Below are positions 1 to 12,290 of a stretch of 64,000 bases of DNA, piece after piece. Under the pieces are notes generated by a model. That model searched no databases and was not told where the DNA came from. It saw only the letters and a list, made by a program, of their open reading frames with translations. Where the stretch lies: the NCBI RefSeq assembly GCF_030272615.1, contig NC_081412.1:697850656-697914655 (forward strand), written 5' to 3'. Positions within the stretch are counted from its first letter, which is position 1, and each line of letters starts with the position of its first letter. The DNA comes from Cryptomeria japonica (lineage: Eukaryota > Streptophyta > Pinopsida > Cupressales > Cupressaceae). The position numbers were made by a program, and so were the translations under genes.

Positions 1-2323
1 ATGTAGTGCTGGAATTTCACTATCATTTTTTTTTTAAGAAAAACCATTCTTGGGGATTTCATGCCTACTCAACCTTGTCCTAGTCCTTTGTTTTGTACTG
101 GTGAGAATTTGTTTTATAGAGAGATGACTTTGGAGCCTTATAATTTTAGATTGTTTTACAAGAAAAATAAATTGGACGAAGTATGGTAGGTACTATGTAT
201 TGCTCACATGGTGATCATCGAAATAATTCAAACATTTTAATATATCTAACTCTAAGACACAAGGTAGATAAATACATAACACTTTCTCTATGATCTTGAT
301 ATATCTTCAAAATTGGCATGCTTCCATGGGAGATTGATTGAAATAATTTTTAACAGTCTATAATAGTCTTTAAATAACATGATTCAAAACTTTATTGGGT
401 TCTAACTAGTTGTTCATATAAGTGGAGTAATTTTCTAGCATGTGGTAATTTTTTTAGTAAACTCACTAAATATCCTCAAAATACAAGAAAAGATGGAAGA
501 TTTGGTCCACTAAAGAAAAAATCATCTAGGATGACTCATGATGACCCTTTTAATTCATAATGGAAATCAATAGAAAGGAATTAGATTCATAAATAACCTT
601 TGTGCAACCTAATTTGCAATCCTTCCCAAGAGCCAACAAAATAGCTTTGGCTTCCATCAAACTATTAGAGCCAATGTGCACAGCATAAAAGTATTAAATG
701 GACAACAAAAGGCCCATTACTATTGATTTTTACATATAAGAGGGATAACACCACTTACCACTCCTATTCACCTTCTTGGAAGAGCGAGATTTATAGCTAA
801 GAAAACAAATAAAGATTTGAAAGCACTAGATAGATTGAAAGAAGACTTGGAAGAATATAAGACCCCCCAAAAGAACATTTAATAGCAACATTTTCTTTGA
901 GCATATCAATAACCTTCATCCAACCTTTTCAAAAAGACATTAGTGACTCTAAAATATTATGAATCATAAATAATTAATCTACTAAAAAATAAAAATAGTA
1001 ATAATATCCCCAACAACTAGAAGGAAAGAATATGATGATAAAGGGTGACCAAAACTCATCCAAAATTCAATTAAATATGAAACATGAATAATAGGTCAAT
1101 TCCATCATTAACATGAATACCTTAAATTACTTAAAGGGAAGATATACTTAAAGAAAAATGAACAACATTTTTTTCATTATTGCTAGAAAGATAAATGTCA
1201 AAGACCTAAAAAACATCCTTTTAATGTTATTTGAATTTTTAAATAGTATGTGGTTTTTTATGCATCAAGTGTTTCTTTTATAATTATCTATGCATTCTTA
1301 AACTATAATAGATTAACATTAGGAAAATATATTTTCTTTTATAGTACTATTAACTTGAAGTGTTTGTTATTGGTTAAAGAAATTGAAATCTTGTTGATCA
1401 TTTTATGCCACATGTTGAATCCATTCCATGAGCATAGTTCATAATTTTTATTAGTCATTCTTTGGTTTATGTTATATTGATATAAGATAAGATTAATGGA
1501 GCAAAGTCGATGAGAATTGTTGTTCAAGTGAATGTAATCAATATCATTACCTAACATTAATCAATGATATACTAATATGGATAAACATAACCTATGACTT
1601 TGTTACAACTTCCATAGAATAATTTAACAAAGTTCTACACACTTCAATTATTATAAGGATATTTGAATATGCATTATTTTCATCCAAATACTGTTTAAAA
1701 AAAGCATACATTTTCTTCATCAAACAAGTGGTCAGATAAACAAATTCATTTTGAGACACAGCCACAATGTGCATGACAAGAGGTCTTAATCTAAAACTTT
1801 AATATATATGTATAAACATGCAATATTAATTAGGATTGATACATGCAACAATTTTTTTAAAATTAAACTAGGAAAAGACATGATGACCTTTACAAAAATT
1901 GCATCAACAAAAAAGCCTTGGACTAAATGAAACCAAAATTTTCTAAAATAAATACTCGGCATCATAAATGATTCTTCTAATAAAAAGGAGCCATTTATAT
2001 AAATATAAAAAATTAAAGCATTTATCATGTAAGTAAAAAAAAGGGGGGTCCCTATCTTAATATAACTAATACATGCGTAAAAGAAAAAATATTTTTATTT
2101 TGAAGTTGGATTTACTTATAAGATATAAAAAATTATAATACAAAAGGTTATATAAATTTAAAAAAATGCATAATATGATGTGGTCTAGTCTAGAACTATT
2201 CTATTGTAAGAAACATGAAGATGTCAAGTGTATTCTATATATGTAGTCTTAATTCTATGTTCTAGTGTCAAATTTAAATCTTCTCTTGCCAATGCTCTTG
2301 GATCTAGATGATTAATTTTCCAA
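1..2323. other. AT-rich intergenic DNA, no gene seen
   Basis: All reading frames are short and have the composition of random AT-rich DNA. I see no conserved protein motif, RNA gene or clear repeat boundary here. Confidence 0.6.
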
Positions 2324-3325
2324 GTGAATTTACTAGTTTATACATCATGCATTATTATATCTCACAACATTCTTAGACAAAGTTCTAGAGTTATTATGAA
2401 CCCAATATTAGCAATATTTAAATTAATGAATGCATGGTATCATTTTGCAAGTTTCATAGGCTTGTACAATAAAAGACAAACTAATTTATTAACATATTAC
2501 AACAATGTCCTTTTGAATCTAAGTAATTGATTTTGTAATTAAATTAGCTATTTATGCATTACTCACTAATGCATCACATACATATCCAAGATACAATAAT
2601 AATACTACTATTAACCCATATTGCTAGTGTTTGAGCCAATTATTGAGTTGCATTGTTCTATGAGTTTTATAAGGCACATAATACAATAGACAAAACTATT
2701 TTTCAAATTCATTGTCCTACATCATGTATTGTTAAATTGGACAAGAGTCCGGAATGACATATATACTATTAATGAGCCCAATATTATTCATGGCTAAATT
2801 TATGAACGTGTTACATCAAAGTAATAAAGCACAAGCTCTATAACTTCAACAAAATCATATAGAACATAAACAAAATATAATGTAATACACAGTTTATTTT
2901 TTAAATAAATAGCAATGATAATGTACTATACAATCTTTGTGAAAAATAATTAATCTATCACAATAATTAAATACAATTGCTAAAAAGTGAGGATCTTAGA
3001 TGGCAAATTCATAAAAATAGGATAAACTAAATGTAATTAAGCACAAACACTACGACTTAAGAAAAAGTATATAAGACATTGAGAATCTATAAAACATAAA
3101 TCTTTTTAAAAATATTATTAAATGTTAAATACTTTCTAATAAAAATAGAATGCATATATTAAAACAAACCATTTATAATTACAAGTACATAAAGACATCA
3201 CTAACATTCAATAAAATAATATGTACAATTTACTAATTCAAAATTGAAAAATATTCATACAACATAACCATTACAACATATTATTATCAACTAAATGATA
3301 TTTTTAATATTAATAATTATATCAA
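2324..3325 (+). repeat. Dispersed repeat family, copy A
   Basis: Much of this stretch can be aligned by eye with 14,860-16,185 in the same orientation. Shared words include GTTTGAG..CAATTATTGAG, TCTATGAGTTTTATAAGGC, a run around CATGTATTGTTAAATTGGAC and a distal stretch around AAATACAATTGCTAAAAAGTG. Short sub-blocks recur inside each copy: a 'C.T.TACATCATG.ATTATTA' block appears near 2,340 and again near 2,727. No coding capacity or terminal structure is visible. It may be the remnant of a non-coding LTR element or a diverged satellite-like unit. Confidence 0.6.
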
Positions 3326-4715
3326 AAGACGTATTAATACTCACATAATGGATTGATAGAGATTAAAAATCCCTTTTGATTAAAATTGACACCCACAATA
3401 TTGTATCACACCTGCCATAATTACAATTAGTTGTACTATTACTTAAATAAAAAATAATTTAAATAACTGTAAATAACCTAAATTAAAATAAATGCATGAA
3501 AAACCAAAAAAAATATTTTATCTATTTTCTCCTCTCAACTACCACTCATTCTGAGTTTAACTATTAATCAATTCTATTTATCTCCACCATACTAATCGTT
3601 AACTTTGTCAAAATAATATTATAATAATAATATAAAGATATGATAATATAATAATAATAATAATTAGTCTTAATAGATTTTTTATGTTTAATAGAAATAT
3701 TAAAATATAGTAATATTTTAATAATAATATAATATTGATTACGATATCATAATATAATAACAAATTAATATTAATTATAATATAATAATATAATTATTTT
3801 GTAAGTGGAATAATAAACAAATATGATATCTTTCGACATACTTCACATATATTTCTCTAGAGATAGGTATACTAGTAATGTATTATTAATTAAATAATAA
3901 TTAAATATATCATAATATATATAATTTAAATATTTATGCCCAAGGCATACCCGGTATGAAGTTTTCAACTTACTTATGGAAATCAATGGTTCAAAATCGA
4001 CTAGAAGGATGCAAGACAGTTGAATTGATCTCAATTGTGTGTTTACATTAATATTAATTTTTTTTTTTAAAGTGATAAAATCTAAAAATACATATTTTAA
4101 TATGATTGATTAGAAAAAAAAATGTGTACAAAAGAAAAATCTACTATTTTTTGTTTTTAATAATAATTTTTAATGGTATCCTCTTTTATTTGGATATTCC
4201 ATTTTCTTTTTTAACTTTGACAAGTGGAATAGACAAAATTATTTAAAAAAAAAAGAATTAGCTACTTTTTCTACTATTTTAAATTATTAATTTTTCATTA
4301 AGTGAAAATCTTACTTTAATTATTTATGGTTTTTAATGAAATTTCAAATAATAATTCTAAATTATTAGAATTCATTTAATTTATACTTATTTGTCTTATT
4401 AAAATTTTAGTTATTGTAGAATACTTATTTTTTGAATTAGAAATATATCTTTTATTTCTATCTTTTTTTATAAGAATATATTTTAAATTAATCTTCTTTT
4501 TTTAAGATATTATATCTTTTTTTTTTATTTAATTATTCTAATCATCATCTTCTTTTAAGGTTTAATTTACATTAAGTTAAAATTTCATTTTAATTATTTT
4601 TGTCTTATGAAGTTACAAATAATAATTTTAAAAGATAATAGAATCAATTTAATTAATACATTTGTCTTATTAATTTTTAATTTATTGTAGAGTAATTATC
4701 ATTAAATTTTTAATT
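3326..4715. other. Very AT-rich DNA, no gene seen
   Basis: ATA/TAA-rich stretches at about 3,600-3,800 and long T runs from 4,060 to 4,700. There is no supported coding sequence. Confidence 0.6.
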
Positions 4716-5525
4716 TTATATCTCTCTCTTCTTATTCTCTCTCTCTCTAACTCATAAACACACACTCCTTGTTTCTCCCTCCCTCTCTCTATCTCTACCT
4801 CTCTCCCTATCCCTCTTCATTTCTTTATATTTCCCTCTATCTATATCTCTTCCTCTCTCTCTATTTCTTCATATCTCTCCCTCCCTCGTTCCCTTTGTAT
4901 CCCACTATTTATCTTTTTATCACTACCTCTCTCTCCCTTTCTCTTCTTGTATATATTTATCTCTCACTCTTCTTCCAATATATGTCTATCTCTTCCTCTA
5001 TCTCCCCATATTTCGCTCCCTCTCCCTTCATATCTATTTGTCTATTATAGTTCTCTCTCTATATCTATATATCAATCTTTGTATCTCTCTCCATCTCTCC
5101 ATCTCTCCCTCTCTCTATGTCTCCTTATATCTCTATATCTCTATCACTCTATCTCACCATCTATATATCTCTTTATCGCTCCATATTCCTCTATAGACCT
5201 CTCTATCCCCCTATCTTTATATCTTTTTCTTGAACTCTACATCTATTTATCTCTATCTATTTTATCCTCTTCCTCTCTCACTCTATCTTCCTTTCTACCG
5301 AGCTATCTTTCTCTCCCCACTCTATCTATATACACGTCTCTCTCTCTCTCTCTCTCTCTCTCTAGAGCTTCCACATATCTAATCCTATCTCTTCTCTATC
5401 TTTTTTCCCCCATATCTCTCTCATTTTCTTCATATTCATATTCATCTCATCTCCTCCATCTCTATCTATAATCTCTTTAGCTCTCTCTCTTTCTCTTTTG
5501 CTTCCCTCCCTCTACCTCCCTCTAC
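4716..5525. repeat. Polypyrimidine (TCTCTN) low-complexity tract
   Basis: About 0.8 kb of almost pure C/T on the plus strand, made of interlocking CTCT, TATC and CCCTC words. A pure (TC)n run lies at about 5,336-5,363. The open frames here (4,769-5,050 and 4,947-5,471) encode only Leu, Ser, Tyr, Ile and Pro and are products of the simple sequence. Confidence 0.9.
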
Positions 5526-5825
5526 CTGTCACCTAATTGCAAACATAATATGAGTCTGTTGGTTATGGAACTTGATTATCTTCTTAATTGAAAAGTTTTG
5601 TTTCTGTTATAATTGGAACCTTGTAAGAGGATGTCAAGTAGATTTGAAACCATCACTTCTGCATTGAGACATTTATTGTACAAGAAAAATTAATTTCTAA
5701 ATTTGACCTATCAATTGATCTCATGTACTACACAAATTTATGCAACAAATTGACCAAATTTTGCCCTAATTGGCCTTTCACATCTCTTCGGCATACCCAT
5801 TGCACACTAAAGTGCGATTGCTAGT

Positions 5826-6010
5826 TTTAATTTTATTGTTGATAATTCCCTTAAACGGTAGAGGATTAACAAGTTTTCACTATCATGCACAATCCACGAA
5901 TCTACACAAATTCTCGTCGTGACAAAAGCACGGCCATATTAACATGAACCCAATTTCTTTGGATGCCAATACGGAGTAAATGGTGGGAGAAAGTTATATA
6001 AAAAACAGAA
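5826..6010 (+). repeat. Promoter-proximal fragment shared with 19.14-19.31 kb
   Basis: The block containing ATCTACACAAATTC, ACAAAAGC.CGGCCAT and ACATGAACCCAATTTC upstream of the PHT1 pseudogene recurs in the same order and orientation at 19,138-19,310. Spacing differs slightly between copies. Confidence 0.65.
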
Positions 6011-6201
6011 AGAAAGAAATGACAAAAGAGTCTTAATTCAGACTCTGGTATATATCCACACAAACAATCCTATTAGGACTTAGTAATTGAGATGCATCTT
6101 AACATATGAAAAATGACAGAGAGAACAATGCAATATGTAATGGTGTGTGTAAGGTCCGAGAGCACGAAGAAAGAGTCTACGTCACGAACGAAGAGGATAA
6201 A

Positions 6202-6209
6202 GTATATAC
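6202..6209 (+). promoter_or_regulatory. P1BS-type phosphate-starvation element
   Basis: GTATATAC matches GNATATNC, the palindromic site bound by PHR1-type MYB factors in promoters of phosphate-starvation genes. It lies about 250 bp upstream of a PHT1 start codon, the expected setting. In AT-rich DNA one match can occur by chance; the location and a second copy at 6,294 raise the likelihood. Confidence 0.55.
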
Positions 6210-6213
6210 AACC

Positions 6214-6221
6214 TTATATAC
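6214..6221 (+). promoter_or_regulatory. Putative TATA box of the PHT1 pseudogene
   Basis: TTATATAC lies just downstream of the P1BS site and about 240 bp before the start codon. With transcription starting about 30 bp further on, it would leave a 5' leader that includes the apparent 5'-UTR intron. Confidence 0.4.
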
Positions 6222-6293
6222 TCAGTCCCTGTAATTCTATGCAAAACAAAGAAAAGAAACGAGGAGGACAAGCCATTGACATCAGGCAGTAAA

Positions 6294-6301
6294 GCATATT
6301 C
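6294..6301 (+). promoter_or_regulatory. Second P1BS-type site
   Basis: GCATATTC also fits GNATATNC. It lies downstream of the putative TATA box, so it would fall in the transcribed leader or 5'-UTR intron. Confidence 0.4.
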
Positions 6302-6417
6302 TAGTAGAATAAAAGCTCACTATAAAAACATAATGAGTAGATCGATTTCTGCATGCAAATGTTTTGGAAGCCTAAGATTTGAGGGGTATCTATCTGTGCT
6401 AAAAGATAGGAGAAGAC

Positions 6418-6439
6418 TGTTTTTCTTTTTTTTTTCCAG
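6418..6439 (+). other. Putative 3' splice site of a 5'-UTR intron
   Basis: A long T-rich tract ends in CCAG, 18 bases before the PHT1 start codon. Several plant PHT1 genes carry an intron in the 5' leader just before the ATG. The matching donor could not be fixed. Confidence 0.4.
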
Positions 6440-6457
6440 GGAAGTGGAGTTCCGATC

Positions 6458-7562
6458 ATGGCAAAGAATCAGCTGGACGTGGCAAAAACAGAAGTGTACC
6501 ATTTCACAGCCATTGTAATTGCAGGAATGGGATTCTTCACTGATGCCTACGATCTATTCTGCATTACAACTGTCACAAAAATTTTGGGACAAATTCATTA
6601 CCCAGGTCGCCTCGAAAGGACAGCCGGCGCCTTGCCCATCAAAGTGGCGTCTGCGATCACGGCGGTGGCCTTGTGTGGAACTTTCTTGGGCCAGCTCTTC
6701 TTCGGGTATATGGTCGACAAAATGGGACGAAAGAAAGTGTACGGCGTGACAATGATGCTCATGAATGTTTGCTCCATCGCCTTTGGCCTCTCCTTCGGCG
6801 AACACAGGGTAGGCGTGATTTCTACGATGTGTTTCTTCAGATTCTGGCTGGGCTTCGGCATTGGCTGAAATTATCCCTTGTCCGCCACCATCATGTCTGA
6901 GTATGCAATCAAGAAGACGAGAGGATCATTCCTCGTAGCCATCTTCGCCATGCAGGGCTTCAGAATCCTTGCCGGCGTTCTAGTATCCCTCATCGTGTCC
7001 ACTGCATTCCATAAGCATGCCCTCGACAAAGCGCGCTATACGGCGCTTGTCGCCAAGAACACAAGCAAAGCAGCGGCGGACATTTCGAGAATTCTAAATG
7101 TCCACATGCAAGAAAGCTCCGTGAAAATGCAGTCGAACGAAGCAGAATATAGGCTGTTTTCGGTCGAATTCTTCAAACGCCACGGTCTACACCTCCTATG
7201 CACCTCCACCAACTGGTTTCTCCTGGACATCCTCCTGTTTCAAAAGGACATGTTGAGGGATGTCGGCTGTACGAAGTAATAAAGATCACAAAGGCACAGT
7301 TGCAAATTGCGATTCTATCGATAATGCCGAGGTACTTTTCCTGATCGACCACATAGGCCGCTGTGTTATTCAGCTCATTGGATTCTTCTTCATGTCCTTG
7401 TTCATGTTCGTGCTCGCTATTTGGTACAAATTTTAGGATGGGCATGGGACTGGGTTCGTTGTCATCTATGGGCTCACCTTTTTGTATGGGCCAGATTTAG
7501 GTCGACGTGCCATGGTATATCGGCTGTGATGGGAAAGCTTGGGCCATGATTGGCGCTGTAAG
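6458..7562 (+). pseudogene. PHT1: PHT1 high-affinity phosphate transporter pseudogene
   Basis: The start codon opens a 136-residue frame typical of plant PHT1 proton/phosphate symporters (major facilitator superfamily, plasma membrane): [52 protein letters not shown]. The family motif [15 protein letters not shown] is broken at its second Gly (GGA to TGA, 6,866-6,868) and the following Asp is Asn. The frame then resumes with [15 protein letters not shown] and FAMQGF. Roughly 50 residues of the central loop are missing between STAFHKH and [10 protein letters not shown], and a short stretch is missing after WFLLDI. Beyond 7,279 frameshifts separate recognisable pieces (LIDHIGR, IQLIGFFFMSLFM, GFVVIYGLTF, RSTCHGISAVMGK). 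Homology stops near 7,562, so the last quarter or less of a roughly 530-residue protein is absent. The family assignment is firm; the gene is non-functional. Confidence 0.93.
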
Positions 7563-8084
7563 AATTAATTTTTGCTGGGTTATAGTGTCCTTTAATCTAT
7601 TATGTTCACAAGTTTAAACTTTCATGTTCGACCTTCAAATGGGTATCTTATCATACTTTGTCTTGTGACCTTGCCTAACTTGACTAAAATTAAAATTCAT
7701 ATGTTATAAATTTAAAAAATAATAATAATATAATTTTGAAAAATATAGATAAAGAAGTTATAATACAATTTTTGCAAGGTATAATTCTCTATCATAGTCT
7801 CATGAACTCTTTGGACAACAATTCATATCGATTTCAACACTAAACCTCTTACTTGTCTTGAAAGATCAAAGTTCACAATATATGTATTCTTCAAATTTGT
7901 CACCACCAACAAAGAAAGCTTAAAGGAAAACAATAAAGACAAAAATGCCTCCTCAAAGTGAGAAGCTAGCTTGAGATGATGGAAATTCCTTGATCCTCTA
8001 GTGTCACCAACCTCCAAATGTGAAGGCTCATAGTACAAATCCATTATTAGGACCAAAAAAAGAATCGTCAATGAAAAATTCATC
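7563..8084. other. AT-rich spacer, possible distal copia gag remnant
   Basis: No intact gene. The minus frame just left of 8,107 continues the acidic spacer of the neighbouring gag remnant (a DDED..NDEFF-like stretch) and then degrades. Confidence 0.4.
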
Positions 8085-8700
8085 ATTTGGTGAATCTTCA
8101 TCGTCAATGTAGACTAAATTAACTTCATTTGGTTGATATTTGAGGTTTTCTTTACGGAGATTACTGGATTGAATCCTATAAGAACAAATTGTCTGACACT
8201 TTTTCTTACAATAAAAAGATGCATTTTCTCTTCTTTTTTTTGTACCCGACCTTTTAGTATCACTTCATGAATATAGCACATTCTCCTATTGAGAATCATC
8301 TTTTGTATCTTCTTTTGTTCTCTTTTTTTCTACTAAAAGGGCTGAAATTATATCTTCTAAGGTTTACAAAGTTATTTAATTGAGTTAAAAATTTAACATT
8401 ATTTTATTTTGAAGGAAAATTGTTTAACAAAATAGCATTAGCATCACCATCATCTACCAGAGCCTTAACTTATGCTAGTTGCCTAATTAGAGACTTCACA
8501 TTACTTGTGTGATTAGACACTATGATCCCATCTTCCATCTTGGACCTAAACAATTGATGTTTTTCAAGAAAACTTTACATTAGATTATTTTTCTCCAAAA
8601 AAAAATGAAGATTATCCCAATTTTCTGTAGATAATTTATCTAAATCTATATAATGTAGTTCAAAGTCAAAAAGAGAGAAACCAACAATAACCTTGCCTTT
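8085..8700 (-). pseudogene. Ty1/copia gag remnant (UBN2-like)
   Basis: Read on the minus strand with several stops and frame changes, this encodes the C-terminal half of a copia-type gag. Near 8,560-8,410 the frame gives LFRSKMEDGIIVSNHTSN, SLIRQLA and DDGDANAILLNNFPS, matching the UBN2 pattern (K..EG.SV..H...F..L...L, then DEDAA.ILL.SLP.S). Near 8,350-8,300 follows SALLVEKKRTKEDTKDDS, equivalent to the conserved 'ALLAEEKR'. A degenerate zinc-knuckle-like stretch (FYCKKK..TIC) is at about 8,210-8,170. Gag binds and packages the element's RNA. The frame is too damaged to work. No pol follows in this orientation. Confidence 0.6.
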
Positions 8701-9339
8701 ATCATCTCTACAATTCAAATCCAATAATCTCAAAGGAAAATAAAGATATAATCTAATGTTTTCAACACATATACATTATCATATATTTTGAATAACCTTT
8801 CTTCCAACAAGTTTATTCCCTCTCTTTTAAAATTTGTTCATTTGAAAGTATCAATTACCAATCAAATTACCAACAAAAAAATGATCTTATAACGAGCTAA
8901 AAAAATTTGTACTCAAAATTTTAAGGAACACTGTGAAGATGAAATTAATATAACCTTTGAAATACTTGGAATACAATCTATCCACCTCATTCAATCACTA
9001 TCATTTGCATGAAAGTATTGGGACGATTGACAACATGGAACTTCAAAACGCTCTTCTCTAATTGGGATGTTCAATATCACCAATAGTTATAGAATTGCTT
9101 ACAAAGTATGACAAGACAGACTAAGGCAAGGGAATCAATAATATACCAACTTAATGAATTTAAAATCAATATAAACATAGACAATATTAGCAACTAAATA
9201 TTTTCTTTCTAATTGACATTCCAACTCATTGATGCCCTCAACAAAGAACTCTTTGGTGGCCACTCAAGGAATTTTGGCCAAGTCTCAAATAGAAACTTAA
9301 TCTCATTCTACTTTTGTGATTTCATCCAGTTTACGAAAT
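8701..9339. other. Retroelement-derived DNA without identifiable genes
   Basis: Probably 5' leader or gag N-terminal remnant of the minus-strand copia element. Frames are heavily interrupted and nothing specific is recognised. Confidence 0.35.
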
Positions 9340-9765
9340 GATGTAGATAAATCTTAGAACCTACAAAATTAGTAATCACATCCTTTGTTATACAAAGTAA
9401 ATTATCAAAATAGAACAAAGAATAGAAAATAAAATAGAGTCCATACTCATGGAAATCACCATTCTGATTTCATTATTCTTCAAATGAAAAATTATATCTC
9501 CAAAAAGTGAATCCTATGATTCCTACAATCCCTTTTATTAACAACTACCACTAAGATTGCCTCCTTAACAAAAATATCATTTCCTAAATTGATTCTTACA
9601 AGCATACTAAACAAGAGCAATTCAAACAAAAATAAATCATATCCAAAATTAACTCCTCTAAAGACTCGAAAATCAATACCATTTTAGGAAATAAAAGTGG
9701 AAGAACTGAAAAATTAAATAACAGTTAGCCCCCTGATAATTAGTAGGCTGTTTGCATCATTCTCC
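9340..9765. repeat. Direct repeat, left copy (pairs with 11.87-12.29 kb)
   Basis: About 0.4 kb aligns by eye along its whole length with 11,865-12,290 in the same orientation. Shared words include AATTATCAAAATAGAACAAA, TTTCATTATTCT.CAAA, AAAATTATATCTC..AAAGTG, TTAACTCCT and AAAGTGGAAGAACTGAAAAA. The spacing of about 2.5 kb and the coding-like remnant between them suggest LTRs of a decayed nested element. Clear TG..CA ends were not found. Confidence 0.6.
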
Positions 9766-10479
9766 CCTTCTTTTAACATTTTGAACCTCCTGGTTTGAAG
9801 TCCCTTTACATGAAAACAACTCAACAATTTAAACACAAAAAATCTCAACAACCTAACTATTACATTTTTGGCAATGCAGGATTGCCTTTTGTCCCAAGAC
9901 GCTACTTCATCAAACATTCATAAAAGAGTTTGGAATAGATGATAGAATCATCCTTCTAGCTCAAAAAACCAAGCCACAACATTCCCTTCCACCAAATTAA
10001 ATATCTCTTCAAATCATCACATTTTTTCCTTTTTTCACTTCCAACTACCTATTGGAATAGAGATCCTCCTCCTTTGCACATTTCTCTTCTTCCTCTTTTC
10101 CCAACTCCTTGAAGGCTTAGGAGTTCTTCTCCATTGAAAATCATCATTTATTTTTTACACCATCTATATTACCTACACATAAATCGTTTAAGATACAAAT
10201 AAAAAGTAAATAAAAATCCTCCAAAAGTGCTTTCTCCTCTTCTACATTATGCCATTTAGGCATGTTGTCCTTTTAATATTCTGTGTGGTGGCCTTAATTT
10301 CTTAGCTCAATGTGATGTTTCTCACAAAAATACATTTGAACATTGTCTCTTATACCATAATTGTTCATATCTTTACTCTCTCCTTCAATTAGCCTTGTTC
10401 TCTCCTTAGGGAATTCATGATATTCTGCTCCTTTTTCATAACTAATAGGATCCTCTAAACATTCTTCAAGATATTTTTG

Positions 10480-11235
10480 ACAAGTTGTGCTCTCTAAAAA
10501 TATTATCTATCTTCATCATATATGGGCTCCTAATGATCTCCATCTCTGTTGTAGCTTCCTCTTCACCATGGATTGCTTCCATTGCTACAACAATTTGGGC
10601 CTCCTCTTGTTATAGGCTGCATTGTTTCAACTCTTCTCTTTCTACATCGTAATATTGAATGAATTCCCCTTCTTTAGGGTAACACATTTAAATAGCTCCA
10701 TCCCACTCATCCTCTTTATTATCATCACATTCATCTATCTCTAGTTTGTGTTCAACTCTTGGAATATACCTCATTCAAAGGTCTTTAAAACATTAATATT
10801 TCTACAAAATATTCAAGGGATTCGATCTTTCTTTGTTCCTAATAGTTGCACTCCTTGACTAATTCTTGAAGTTCAATGATTTTCCTCTCTAAGAATGGCA
10901 CTTGCCCACAATGTGGATATTTATTTTCACCATTCTTGTCACCTTCTTACAAATCTTCAGTGTCTTTAATGTAGACTTATTTCTCTTCATCTTCTTATTG
11001 GTGCACGCCTCTTAATCTTTCACCATGCACCATAAATCCTCTAACTCAAGCATCAATTGTTGCAATTCCTCTTGCTTGTCTTCGTTTTTCTTTTGTCTCT
11101 ACCTACTATTTCTTCCAAATTGATTATTCTCTTTTTCACGTCATAATATAACTTCATATTTGCTTGTACAATCAACATACTAAATAAAAAGTTGCAACTC
11201 CAAACTATTGAATCTCTTTCATCATTCATCAACAC
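10480..11235 (-). pseudogene. Unidentified acidic, coiled-coil-like coding remnant
   Basis: The minus strand holds protein-like blocks split by stops: KNEDKQEELQQLMLELEDLW near 11,075-11,015, KLEIDECDDNKEDEWDGA near 10,750-10,690, and a Glu-rich block ending MEAIHGEEEATTEMEIIRS near 10,600-10,530. Charge pattern and heptad-like leucines suggest a coiled coil, not random AT-rich DNA. It lies between the two 0.4-kb direct repeats and could be the gag-like ORF of that element. I do not recognise the family. Confidence 0.35.
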
Positions 11236-11864
11236 GTCATACTATGGTGAGCTACATGCCTCTTATGGCTCAATAGCAGTCTTAACCCTGATAATTGATA
11301 GCAATATGATAATAATATTCTTTACTAAAAAGTTGTGGTCAACTGTAGGAACTACATGTTGTTCTTAATATAAGCAATATCTTCCATTGTATGATAAATC
11401 TTCTATCCTCAACCATCAAATACTTTCAATGTAGCCATAGGTTTGACTTGGAATTAGACAACAATTCTACATAGAGAAGCAAAGTAATAGTGAACACACT
11501 CGAAACTAGCTTTTGACAACTGTAGAGATCCCACTGTAAAAACAAATATTTGAAGAAATAAGAGACTACAAGCAATATTTTGGTCAAAATGACACTTTGT
11601 CTTTGTAGAAGAAAATATTTATCACAGAGAAACACTAAATAGAATTCCTCTTTCCAATCACCAATCATAATTCATCATTGCCTCTTCTTGCTAATCACAC
11701 AAAGAGACTCAAGGTATGCTCAAAATATCTACAACAATAGGAATGTGGCAAAATATTGACATCATGCATCCAACCATGGCCATTCCAAGTTTCCCTTTTT
11801 TTTTCTCTACCATTCTTCTCACAAAGTCTCCATCTCCAATATCTTAAAATGATTCAATACCAAA

Positions 11865-12290
11865 CTGATGCAAATGAATCTCTACACCTCAAGATTAGTA
11901 ATCAAATCCTCTGTAATATAGAGGAAATTATCAAAATAGAACAAATAATAGCGAAGAAAATGGACTCCATACTCCTAGAAACCACCACTTTGATTTCATT
12001 ATTCTACAAACTGAAAATTATATCTCAAGAAAGTGAATCCTATGGTTTTTACATGCCTTTTTTATTCAACAACTAGCTGTAAGACTGCCTCCTTAACAGA
12101 AAAATCAATTCCTAAATTAATTCTTACGAGCATGATAAACAACAACAGTTCAAACATAAATAAGTCAAATCCAAAATTAACTCCTTTGAAGGCTCAGAAA
12201 TCAACAGTAGTTTAAGAAATGAAAGTGGAAGAACTGAAAAATCAATTGACACTTAGCCACTTAATTATTAGGGGCTCGTTTGAATCATAA
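11865..12290. repeat. Direct repeat, right copy (pairs with 9.34-9.77 kb)
   Basis: Homologous along its length to 9,340-9,765, with small indels and many substitutions, so the duplication is old. Homology fades after GGCT.GTTTG.ATCAT on both sides. Confidence 0.6.

Noticed and set aside
4947-5471. 174-codon plus-strand ORF
   Set aside because: It lies wholly in the pyrimidine tract and encodes only repeats of Leu, Ser, Tyr, Ile and Pro; the frame is open because stop codons need purines.
6519-6861. ORFs in other frames over the PHT1 region
   Set aside because: Shadows of the PHT1 coding frame, which alone shows family motifs.
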